5,516 nucleotides of DNA from assembly GCA_021372715.1 (NCBI GenBank), contig JAJFTX010000014.1:1-5516 (forward strand). The letters are read 5' to 3'. This DNA is from Methanobacterium sp. (GTDB taxonomy: Archaea > Methanobacteriota > Methanobacteria > Methanobacteriales > Methanobacteriaceae). Positions within the stretch are counted from its first letter, which is position 1, and each line of letters starts with the position of its first letter. The position numbers were made by a program, and so were the translations under genes. The notes under the pieces were generated by a model. The model ran no database searches. It had not been told where the DNA came from and saw nothing but the letters and a program-made list of their open reading frames with translations. Positions 1-4,883 of this stretch are shown in pieces.

Positions 1-686
1 TCAGTTTTCAATGGCTCACCGATGACAATCTGGGTTTAGGAAATAGATATCGGGATCTTTGTGATGAGATTATAAAAAGAGGAATCTCTGATGATTTGTA
101 TTGGTTTATACAGGCCCGTAGTGATGATATAATTGATAATGAGAAATTACTTCCTAAAATGCGGAAAGCTGGTAATTTCTGGGTGATGGCCGGTCTGGAG
201 CGTCATGACCGTGAAACATTGGATGCTTATAATAAAGGTATAAAAAATTCTGATTCGAAACATGCCATGCAGCTTTTAAAGGATAATGATATTTTCTCCC
301 AGGCCACTTTGATTACTGGTGATCGAAATGATTCCCACCATTCCATGGATGATTTCAGGGAGTTTGTGAATATGGTGGATCCAGACATCGCTATCTTCAT
401 GATTTTAACACCTTTCCCCGGCACTAGTCTTTTTAATCAGGCCCATCAGAATGGTTGGATAGAGGATTATAACTGGAGCAACTATGACATGACCCATGCT
501 GTGATGCCTACTTTACATCTCACCCGTTCTGAGGTACAGGAGGAACTTTTCCTTTGTTATCGTGATTTCTATGGTAGTATGAAAAGACGATTAACTGGTC
601 TTTTCTCCAGAAATACTTTTAAAAAACACACCTACCGTTATATGGCTGGTCAGGGCCTTTTGCAATCCTTGAGGGATCTGATTTGA
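1..686 (+). CDS. B12-binding-domain radical SAM protein, C-terminal part (5' end outside window)
   Basis: The reading frame is already open at the left edge (first whole codon at 3) and runs 227 residues to TGA at 684-686. The visible part is the second half of a radical SAM barrel of the BchE-like, B12-binding class. Landmarks are the strand motif LTDDNLG (residues 5-11), QARSDD (37-42), GLERHDRETLDAYNKG (64-79, the usual G-x-E position followed by a 'LD..NKG' helix), and TPFPGT (136-141) followed by the W-x-x-YD / 'MPTLHLT' tail near 158-174. These are standard landmarks of this family. The CxxxCxxC cluster motif and the cobalamin domain would lie upstream and cannot be seen, so substrate and reaction are unknown; family members do methylations, cyclisations and lipid or cofactor chemistry. 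TTG at 96 falls inside the conserved barrel and is not a credible start. The end overlaps the next gene by 4 bp, suggesting one transcript and translational coupling. Confidence 0.87.
   Translation, partial: SFQWLTDDNLGLGNRYRDLCDEIIKRGISDDLYWFIQARSDDIIDNEKLLPKMRKAGNFWVMAGLERHDRETLDAYNKGIKNSDSKHAMQLLKDNDIFSQATLITGDRNDSHHSMDDFREFVNMVDPDIAIFMILTPFPGTSLFNQAHQNGWIEDYNWSNYDMTHAVMPTLHLTRSEVQEELFLCYRDFYGSMKRRLTGLFSRNTFKKHTYRYMAGQGLLQSLRDLI
671..678 (+). promoter_or_regulatory. Shine-Dalgarno deciding the TTG start at 683
   Basis: GAGGGATC lies within the last codons of the radical SAM gene, 4 bases ahead of TTG at 683. It matches most of the methanogen consensus GGAGGTGATC. No ATG in this frame lies near the expected N-terminus, so this site fixes the TTG start and the 4-bp overlap. 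Confidence 0.6.
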
Positions 687-1339
687 ATAAAAACACCACC
701 AGTTACAGTATATTATCACTGACTGGTCTGATTTTCCTGATTTTACTTTATCTGTACTCTGATGATACTATTAATCCTTTTAGAATAATTTTCTTATTTA
801 TTTTTATTATAATCTGTATTCTGGGGATTGTAGCTTCTATCTATCCCTCATATTGTTTGAGATTTCTAAGTATTGAAACGACATCTCCATCAGAATGTGA
901 AAATAGGATCATTAATTATGAGGGTCATCATCCTGACTGTGGTGTTTTTAACGATCATGTGTTTAATTTTAAAAATAGGAAGTATTGTGTGGGTTGTAGT
1001 GGGCTTTTAACCGGTGCATTACTGGCTATTTTAAGCTGTTTATATTACTTGTTTTATGGTACTGAGGGATTGATATTCTGGTTGGGTGTGATCTTGGTAC
1101 TGGCCTCATTATTGCAGCTTATATTTTTTAGTATGGAAAATAAATGGGTTAAGTTTCTCTCTAATCTGGGTCTGGTCTGGGGATCTTCTTTGATAATGAT
1201 AGGGCTCCTGGAACACAGCAATGTATTTATAGCAGTATATTTCCTTTTTTTAATAATTGCCTGGATTATAACTCGTACGGCCCTTTCCCAGGAGAATCAT
1301 GATGTGATTTGTGATAATTGTCCTGATTTGAATTCTTAA
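683..1339 (+). CDS. Cys/His-rich polytopic membrane protein, DUF2085-like
   Basis: This 218-residue protein starts at TTG, sharing TTGA with the stop of the radical SAM gene. GAGGGATC at 671-678 is a good Shine-Dalgarno 4 bases before the TTG, which supports this start. About six hydrophobic helices are visible (roughly residues 10-25, 35-53, 107-124, 130-149, 162-176, 181-197). Between helices 2 and 3 is a polar loop with C72, H82, H83, C86, H92, then C102-x-x-C105 followed by SGLLTGALLA. The pattern H-x-x-C ... C-x-G/x-C-x-G-L-x-x-G resembles DUF2085, a membrane family of unknown function whose conserved Cys/His residues could bind a metal. A second CxxC pair (C210, C213) lies at the C-terminus. 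Function is unknown; the overlap with the radical SAM gene suggests co-expression but does not prove a shared pathway. I am confident of the gene and topology, less so of the family name. Confidence 0.8.
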   Translation: MNKNTTSYSILSLTGLIFLILLYLYSDDTINPFRIIFLFIFIIICILGIVASIYPSYCLRFLSIETTSPSECENRIINYEGHHPDCGVFNDHVFNFKNRKYCVGCSGLLTGALLAILSCLYYLFYGTEGLIFWLGVILVLASLLQLIFFSMENKWVKFLSNLGLVWGSSLIMIGLLEHSNVFIAVYFLFLIIAWIITRTALSQENHDVICDNCPDLNS

Positions 1340-1405
1340 ATGATGATAAAATAAGTTAAATATTTATAAAAAGGAATAGTGTATGTCTGATTTATATATT
1401 TAGTC
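1340..1405. other. Short convergent intergenic spacer
   Basis: This 66-bp AT-rich gap lies between two convergent genes. It holds no open frame of note. A T5 tract on the minus strand (complement of 1369-1373) and the T-rich stretch near 1390-1401 on the plus strand could act as weak oligo-T terminators for the two facing genes, but neither is strong and no stable GC hairpin is visible. Confidence 0.4.
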
Positions 1406-1708
1406 TCATCTTCTGGTGCTGTATATGGCTCCGGCTATGATGAGTATTCCAACTATTACAATTAATGCAGGCCACACATAAGTCCAGAAACTGAATCCAT
1501 ATATGGATGAAAGACCAATCAGTATTAATATGACTCCGATAATCACCGGTCCGATGATGTTACCATGGGGAAGTCCAAAGCATTCATTCCTTTGACGACG
1601 TTTATGATCATCTCTTCGCATGTTGTCACCCTTTAATGGATTTCCACATTGGGAGCAGTACCCCGCATCTTCTTCATTTTTTTTCCCACAACTATCACAA
1701 TAAACCAT
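1406..1708 (-). CDS. Zinc-ribbon protein with two membrane helices (LiaF/DUF5668-like tail)
   Basis: This 100-residue protein has three parts. First is an N-terminal zinc ribbon with C4-x2-C7-x10-C18-x2-C21, ending in the usual CGNPL. Next is a very basic linker (residues 30-41, RRDDHKRRQR). Last is a pair of membrane helices (about 51-69 and 77-96) joined by a short aromatic turn with YVWPALIVIVGI. The two-helix 'GVILILIG...WPALIVIVG' pattern resembles the LiaI/LiaF-like transmembrane segment (DUF5668). That resemblance, and zinc binding by the four cysteines, are inferred from family knowledge. The start is ATG with AGAGGTG at 1716-1722, 7 bases upstream. It follows two other minus-strand membrane genes, but an oligo-T terminator and its own TATA-like box suggest separate transcription. 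Function is unknown; a small membrane-anchored sensor or scaffold is one possibility. Confidence 0.85.
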   Translation of the reverse strand: MVYCDSCGKKNEEDAGYCSQCGNPLKGDNMRRDDHKRRQRNECFGLPHGNIIGPVIIGVILILIGLSSIYGFSFWTYVWPALIVIVGILIIAGAIYSTRR

Positions 1709-1738
1709 GAAGATACACCTCTTATTATTATTTATCTA

Positions 1739-1753
1739 ATATATAAAATATAA
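1739..1753 (-). promoter_or_regulatory. TATA-like promoter for the 100-residue zinc-ribbon gene
   Basis: The minus strand reads TTATATTTTATATAT here. With the usual archaeal spacing of about 25 bases from box centre to start, transcription would begin near 1718-1724, at or just ahead of the Shine-Dalgarno at 1716-1722, giving a very short leader. The region is AT-rich throughout, so chance is a real alternative. Confidence 0.4.
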
Positions 1754-1763
1754 CTATTCATTA

Positions 1764-1800
1764 GCTAAAAAATAAGAAAAAATTGAATTTTTCATTATTT
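1764..1800 (-). terminator. Oligo-T terminator after the 82-residue membrane protein gene
   Basis: Downstream of the stop at 1830-1832, the minus strand carries two T6 runs (complements of 1777-1782 and 1767-1772). The first run lies at the end of an AT-only inverted repeat at 1776-1793 (GAAAAATT/AATTTTTC with one bulge). Archaeal RNA polymerase terminates at such U-tracts. This would separate the upstream pair from the gene at 1708. Confidence 0.5.
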
Positions 1801-1829
1801 TTCCCATCTTATTGACCAATTAAAAATTT

Positions 1830-2078
1830 TTAGCGTTTTACTTCTCTAATCAGGGCATATATGAGTACCAGGTATCCTAATGCACGGATTATCATTATTG
1901 AAAGATCTGTACTGGATGTTCCCAGTAGTATCGCCAGGTGGGATATGGTAAATAGCCCAAAACTAAGCGCTATATACATGGCTAAGACTATTTTCTTGGT
2001 CTGGTAAACCCAGAAACCTATAATCGTTATTATCAATGAGAAAATAAAGTTCATTAAAACGGTGGGGTCCATTGCCAT
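1830..2078 (-). CDS. Small three-helix membrane protein of unknown function
   Basis: This 82-residue hydrophobic protein starts at ATG (2078-2076). A longer version from GTG at 2087 is possible by open frame alone. However, that GTG is the end of a near-perfect Shine-Dalgarno, TAGGAGGTG (2093-2085), which sits 6 bases before the ATG at 2078, so the ATG is preferred. Another ATG at 2072 is spaced less well. Three helices are visible, about residues 7-25, 30-52 and 59-77, with a short basic turn (QTKK, 26-29) between the first two and a basic C-terminus (REVKR), suggesting the tail is cytoplasmic. No catalytic or metal-binding motif is seen and I do not recognise the family. It lies 38 bp after the 381-residue zinc-ribbon gene on the same strand with no obvious independent promoter, so the two are probably co-transcribed. 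Confidence 0.78.
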   Translation of the reverse strand: MAMDPTVLMNFIFSLIITIIGFWVYQTKKIVLAMYIALSFGLFTISHLAILLGTSSTDLSIMIIRALGYLVLIYALIREVKR

Positions 2079-2084
2079 ATAATT

Positions 2085-2093
2085 CACCTCCTA
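2085..2093 (-). promoter_or_regulatory. Strong Shine-Dalgarno deciding the ATG start at 2078
   Basis: On the minus strand this reads TAGGAGGTG, an almost full match to the anti-Shine-Dalgarno of archaeal 16S rRNA. It overlaps a GTG that could be mistaken for the start, and lies 6 bases from ATG 2078. Confidence 0.75.
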
Positions 2094-2116
2094 TTAATTT
2101 TTATTTATAATAATAA

Positions 2117-3262
2117 TCATGAGTTTTCCATCCAGAATGTATCCTGGTAGACTATTACTTTGTATTTCACTATTTGATGATTATAATCATCTACATGTGC
2201 CTCAAAATAGGCTGTTTCACCTGGTTTTAGAATTTCTCCACTGTTAGAATCTTTGTATAAATTTAAATATGTGCTATGCTGATTTACTATTTCACCCGCA
2301 CTATCATAGCCCACACAGTAGACTTGTACGTATTTAAGAACTTTTTTACCGTTGTTTTTAACATTTCCTGTAATTATTATGTTATTTGGGCCGTATACCA
2401 TACGATAAGCTGAGGAATTTGTTACCTCTAAATTAGGTATTTCTGAACTGGTAGAGATCAGACTCAATTCTGTTTTTGCAGTGAAATAATAGTTCAACCC
2501 CACTACTAATATTAAAAATATAGTAATAAGAATGGTTATTTTGGTTTTGTTTTGATTTATGAACCAGTTTATTAATCCTCCTACTTCTGTGGATATTAAA
2601 TTAGGAAATAACTCTTCTAGTACTGGTTTCATTCTAGGATGATAGGGCAGGATTATTTCCTTTAAATCATAGGAGAATTTTAAGCAAGGACTGGTGAATA
2701 ATCTTGCTTCACACCAGTTTATTTCTGGATCTTTTATATCTGATATTTTATATTCTATGGGTTCTAATCTATGGGTTTCATAACGGGTACTATAAGTTTT
2801 AAACATCCTAATATAGTTCTTATTTAATTCCACATATACTGGATTGAATCTTCCCCCTAATTTATAATAGCCCTTTACATTTTCCAATTTATAGCCGCAA
2901 CTGAAGCAAAATTTATCATCGGAAACCAAATTCTCACACTGGGGGCATTGTTTAGTTTTCTGACCTTTAAACCATAATCTGATGAATAGTGATTGGACAT
3001 AACCTCGCACCCTTTTAGACAGGAACATGAACATGATTATGAAAAATATTAAGATAAATAAAACTTCTAAAAGAGTGGTGTTTTTGTTATTTCTAAGATA
3101 ATATGCTAATATTAGGGATATAACTGCTAATATTACTCCTATTGTATCGAATATCTTTATTCCTTTATTAAAACGGTTTTCTTCCTGGAATATTTCACCA
3201 CAAAAGTCACAACTTTCTGGGGTTTCTAAAAACTTCTTTCCACATTTAGGACAGTATACCAT
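2117..3262 (-). CDS. Double zinc-ribbon membrane protein with FxLYD-like extracytoplasmic domain
   Basis: This 381-residue protein has a clear modular order. It begins with zinc ribbon 1 (C4, C7, C18, C21), then two membrane helices (about 39-56 and 63-81) and zinc ribbon 2 (C106, C109, C119, C122, ending SCGYKL). A soluble region follows at about 131-222, with a run of short strand-like segments that might be PH/GRAM-like. A third helix lies at about 241-260. The C-terminal domain (about 278-372) has ITGNVKNNGKK, a VQVYCVGYDSAGEIV strand pair and LKPGETAYFEAHV. This last pattern is typical of FxLYD-type beta-sandwich domains on archaeal and bacterial surface proteins. An odd number of helices would put the ribbons inside and the beta domain outside. 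The start is ATG with GAGGAT (3272-3267) 4 bases upstream. It is divergent from the TetR gene and probably heads an operon with the 82-residue membrane protein. Function is unknown; signal transfer across the membrane is only a guess. Confidence 0.85.
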   Translation of the reverse strand: MVYCPKCGKKFLETPESCDFCGEIFQEENRFNKGIKIFDTIGVILAVISLILAYYLRNNKNTTLLEVLFILIFFIIMFMFLSKRVRGYVQSLFIRLWFKGQKTKQCPQCENLVSDDKFCFSCGYKLENVKGYYKLGGRFNPVYVELNKNYIRMFKTYSTRYETHRLEPIEYKISDIKDPEINWCEARLFTSPCLKFSYDLKEIILPYHPRMKPVLEELFPNLISTEVGGLINWFINQNKTKITILITIFLILVVGLNYYFTAKTELSLISTSSEIPNLEVTNSSAYRMVYGPNNIIITGNVKNNGKKVLKYVQVYCVGYDSAGEIVNQHSTYLNLYKDSNSGEILKPGETAYFEAHVDDYNHQIVKYKVIVYQDTFWMENS

Positions 3263-3272
3263 TTGTATCCTC

Positions 3273-3282
3273 GATAGCTATC
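3273..3282. repeat. Perfect 10-bp palindrome next to the Shine-Dalgarno of the zinc-ribbon gene
   Basis: GATAGCTATC is its own reverse complement and abuts the Shine-Dalgarno (3267-3272) of the minus-strand gene. It could be a protein-binding site or a small RNA hairpin affecting translation. A related inverted pair, ATAGATAA (3334-3341) and TTATCTAT (3371-3378), lies further upstream. Confidence 0.4.
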
Positions 3283-3339
3283 TTTTATCTTAATTTGAAA
3301 TCATTTGATCTGGTAATTTATTCATCGTAGATAATAGAT

Positions 3340-3349
3340 AATATATTTT
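3340..3349 (-). promoter_or_regulatory. TATA-like box for the zinc-ribbon operon
   Basis: The minus strand reads AAAATATATT. Transcription from it would start near 3320, giving a leader of roughly 58 bases before ATG 3262. The alternative is the box at 3409-3418 read leftward. Confidence 0.3.
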
Positions 3350-3408
3350 CTTATTTTGTTTTTTAAAATCTTATCTATCAATCAAGGATTATGTTATTAT
3401 AAGATAAC

Positions 3409-3418
3409 TTTATATACT
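3409..3418 (+). promoter_or_regulatory. TATA box CTTTATATAC, probable promoter of the TetR gene
   Basis: This contains TTTATATA, the best match to the archaeal TATA consensus in the window. Read rightward it predicts a start near 3440, directly beside the inverted repeat at 3443-3455, with a leader of about 110 bases. Because TATA is nearly symmetric, it could also fire leftward toward the zinc-ribbon operon. Confidence 0.45.
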
Positions 3419-3442
3419 ATGATGACAATATGTTTAATTACA

Positions 3443-3455
3443 TGACAGTGTGTCA
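3443..3455. promoter_or_regulatory. Inverted repeat TGACA-gtg-TGTCA, candidate operator
   Basis: Two perfect 5-bp half-sites are separated by 3 bases, located just downstream of the expected start site of the promoter at 3409-3418. Single TGACA half-sites recur at 3423-3427 and 3502-3506. TetR dimers bind inverted repeats in such positions to block transcription, so autoregulation is a reasonable inference. No binding evidence exists here. Confidence 0.4.
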
Positions 3456-3468
3456 AAAAAAAGATTAG

Positions 3469-3500
3469 TTGTTAAAAATTATTTACAATTGTTAAAAATT
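3469..3500. repeat. Direct repeat TTGTTAAAAATT, two copies 20 bp apart
   Basis: The 12-bp unit occurs at 3469-3480 and exactly again at 3489-3500. The 20-bp period is close to two helical turns, placing both copies on the same DNA face, upstream of the TATA-like box at 3520-3525. The second copy overlaps the palindrome ACAATTGT (3485-3492). Confidence 0.55.
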
Positions 3501-3519
3501 TTGACATCATATCATTAAA

Positions 3520-3525
3520 TTTATA
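3520..3525 (+). promoter_or_regulatory. Second TATA-like box close to the TetR gene
   Basis: TTTATA lies in the context AAATTTATAC. Usual spacing puts the transcript start near 3544-3549, which would remove most of the Shine-Dalgarno and yield an almost leaderless message starting near ATT 3552. It competes with the stronger box at 3409-3418. Confidence 0.3.
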
Positions 3526-3541
3526 CAGGTCAGTAAAACAT

Positions 3542-3548
3542 GGTGATC
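3542..3548 (+). promoter_or_regulatory. Shine-Dalgarno GGTGATC before a non-standard ATT start
   Basis: GGTGATC is the classic methanogen Shine-Dalgarno, placed so that GGTGATC-TAA leads directly into ATT 3552, where an ATG would be expected. It overlaps a tiny frame ATG-GTG-ATC-TAA (3540-3551) in the same phase. Confidence 0.65.
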
Positions 3549-3551
3549 TAA

Positions 3552-4214
3552 ATTAAAAAAGCCAGCCGTAAAAAAAGAGAACGTGAAATACGACGTAAAG
3601 ATATAATTGATGCTGCAGAGATGTTATTCTTCAGTAAAGGATACGAAAATGTGTCTATGAATGATATCGCCCAGGAAGCAGAGATGGCCCGGGGAACTCT
3701 TTACCAGTACTTCAAAAACAAAAATGACATATACGCAGCAATAGCAATACACGCTGCCGAAATACTGGCTGAAATGTTCAAAGAAGTAGCTTTAGACCAA
3801 ACAGGCATTGAAAAAATAAGATCACTAAGCATGACCTACTATCAGTTCTACAAGAAACACACCGGATATTACCAGGCCTACTATCATTCGGGAGTTTTCG
3901 ATTACCACAGCACCCCCCAAATGGAAAAGTTAAAGAAGATCAGGAAAATGAACTACCAGTTTGTGGTGAAAGCTTTAAAAGAAGGTATAGCCGATGGAAC
4001 CATAAGAAATGATATTGATCCCATTGCCACCACCCTGATCATGCTATCCATGTCCAACAACGTGAATAACATAATTCCCGTAACCCAGATGTACATGGAT
4101 GAATATGGCCTTACCCAAGATGAACTCTTTGAAAGTAATTTAGAACTGGTACTACGTTCCATAGAAAATGGTGAAAAACACCCAAATAATTCGAAAGATA
4201 GAAGAATAATTTGA
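3552..4214 (+). CDS. TetR/AcrR-family transcriptional regulator, probable ATT start
   Basis: This is a 220-residue regulator if translation starts at ATT 3552. The N-terminus is a basic arm (KKASRKKRERE). The helix-turn-helix follows: helix 1 about 16-30 (RKDIIDAAEMLFFSKG), helix 2 about 35-42 (SMNDIAQE), and recognition helix about 46-54 (ARGTLYQYF) followed by KNKNDIY. This is a textbook TetR DNA-binding domain. The all-helical C-terminal region (about 60-205) would bind a ligand and dimerise; the ligand cannot be predicted. The first ATG in frame, 3621 (residue 24), would cut helix 1 in half and has no clear Shine-Dalgarno. No ATG, GTG or TTG exists between the in-frame TAA at 3549-3551 and that ATG, while GGTGATC precedes ATT 3552. 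The total length is normal for the family. The gene is divergent from the zinc-ribbon operon and 10 bp ahead of the next gene, probably co-transcribed. I am sure of the family, fairly sure of the start. Confidence 0.88.
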   Translation: MKKASRKKREREIRRKDIIDAAEMLFFSKGYENVSMNDIAQEAEMARGTLYQYFKNKNDIYAAIAIHAAEILAEMFKEVALDQTGIEKIRSLSMTYYQFYKKHTGYYQAYYHSGVFDYHSTPQMEKLKKIRKMNYQFVVKALKEGIADGTIRNDIDPIATTLIMLSMSNNVNNIIPVTQMYMDEYGLTQDELFESNLELVLRSIENGEKHPNNSKDRRII

Positions 4215-4224
4215 GTTGAAAAAA

Positions 4225-4800
4225 ATGTATACCATAACCTATTCATCAAAAAGATTCGGCTATGATGATCTTAAAATAACCGTAAATTCCTTTACTGATG
4301 AAGTTTTGGATAACTCAAAAAATTTCATAGACGAAATTTTAGAGGAGTTTCAAATTCAAAATAACACCATAAATGCTAAAAACCAATCAGAGTATATCTA
4401 TGAACTCCTGATGTTGGGAACTTTATGGAGAATGTACGATAATAAAGCAGTTTCATATGAAAAAACACCCCCTAAATTTCTATCTAAAATATTCTCCCCT
4501 ACCAATAAGAAAATATCTCCTAAAAAGTTAGAATACAATAAAAAGAATCTGGATAAACTATTCCATTGGTTAGAATCCACTGGTGAATTTAAAAGGGAAT
4601 TAAAACATTTGAAAATCTGGAAAGAATTCCTCAAATTCCAAAAACCCCAAAAATTAATGGAATATTTGAGAAAGATCATAATCTTCGCAGACTGGTTTAA
4701 AACCAGTAGCAAATATATAATAGGAAGTTACAGCTCCAATGAGAGGAATTTCCTCTATTATCTCAGATTAATGGGGTCAGAAATCTCAAATCGTTCCTAA
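4225..4800 (+). CDS. Uncharacterised protein, resembles the N-terminal part of DUF116-type proteins
   Basis: This 191-residue soluble, lysine-rich protein has no signal peptide or membrane helix. The start is uncertain. ATG 4225 is preferred because the Shine-Dalgarno-like GAGTTGA (4213-4219) overlaps the alternative TTG at 4216; the TTG would add MKK. The sequence looks largely helical, with SEYIYELLMLGTLWRMY (55-71), a charged middle (95-140) and an end reading NFLYYLRLMGSEISNRS (175-191). The helical 'LGxLWR' region and final 'N-x-L-x-x-x-x-MGSEI-x-NR' recall the segment leading into the DUF116 domain, but the cysteine-bearing DUF116 core that would follow is absent and the stop is immediate. 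This resemblance is from memory and is weak. It lies 10 bp behind the TetR gene, so it is probably in the same operon and may be the regulator's main target. Function is unknown. Confidence 0.75.
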   Translation: MYTITYSSKRFGYDDLKITVNSFTDEVLDNSKNFIDEILEEFQIQNNTINAKNQSEYIYELLMLGTLWRMYDNKAVSYEKTPPKFLSKIFSPTNKKISPKKLEYNKKNLDKLFHWLESTGEFKRELKHLKIWKEFLKFQKPQKLMEYLRKIIIFADWFKTSSKYIIGSYSSNERNFLYYLRLMGSEISNRS

Positions 4801-4820
4801 ACAGATTATTTACCTTTAGA

Positions 4821-4845
4821 TTTTTTATTTAAAATACTTTTTTTT
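4821..4845 (+). terminator. Oligo-T terminator after the TetR operon
   Basis: A T6 run (4821-4826) and a T8 run (4838-4845) follow 20-45 bases after the stop at 4800. No hairpin is needed; such U-tracts are efficient archaeal terminators. This separates the TetR pair from the DUF1697 gene. Confidence 0.6.
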
Positions 4846-4851
4846 ACAAAG

Positions 4852-4860
4852 TTTCATATC
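4852..4860 (+). promoter_or_regulatory. TATA-like box of the DUF1697 gene
   Basis: TTTCATATC is a modest TATA match. Usual spacing predicts transcription starting near 4881, only a few bases before ATG 4884. Since no proper Shine-Dalgarno is present, a leaderless message is plausible. Confidence 0.35.
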
Positions 4861-4883
4861 TAATCAGATTAATAATAAATAGG

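Larger units (their letters stand above)
3263..3551. promoter_or_regulatory. Divergent control region between the zinc-ribbon operon and the TetR gene
   Basis: This 289-bp, very AT-rich region has no convincing gene. In order it holds the Shine-Dalgarno of the minus-strand gene (3267-3272), the palindrome GATAGCTATC (3273-3282), and a TAGATAA tandem pair (3328-3341). These are followed by TATA-like boxes (3340-3349 minus; 3409-3418 either strand; 3520-3525 plus). Three copies of TGACA (3423, 3443, 3502) are present, the middle one part of an inverted repeat. A 12-bp direct repeat (3469-3480, 3489-3500) and the Shine-Dalgarno of the TetR gene (3542-3548) complete it. Such density suits a regulated divergent promoter. 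Confidence 0.55.

Noticed and set aside
227..424. Minus-strand open frame of 65 codons inside the radical SAM gene
   Set aside because: It is antisense to clearly conserved radical SAM coding sequence and shows no recognisable domain.
2101..2110. TATA-like TTATAAATA on the minus strand before the 82-residue gene
   Set aside because: Transcription from it would begin near 2081, removing the strong Shine-Dalgarno at 2085-2093; co-transcription with the upstream gene is more likely.
3419..3445. Tiny frame from ATG 3419 in the divergent region
   Set aside because: Only eight codons, no Shine-Dalgarno, and located upstream of the predicted transcript start.
3469..3500. Direct repeat considered as the start of a CRISPR array
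   Set aside because: The unit is only 12 bp with an 8-bp spacer and two copies; no cas genes are present.
3953..4249. Minus-strand open frame of 98 codons across the end of the TetR gene
   Set aside because: It lies opposite a full TetR coding region and the start of the next gene, with low-complexity serine-rich product and no supporting signal.
4398..4712. Minus-strand open frame of 104 codons opposite the DUF116-like gene
   Set aside because: It is antisense to the better-supported plus-strand gene, which follows the TetR gene closely, and has no recognisable domain.
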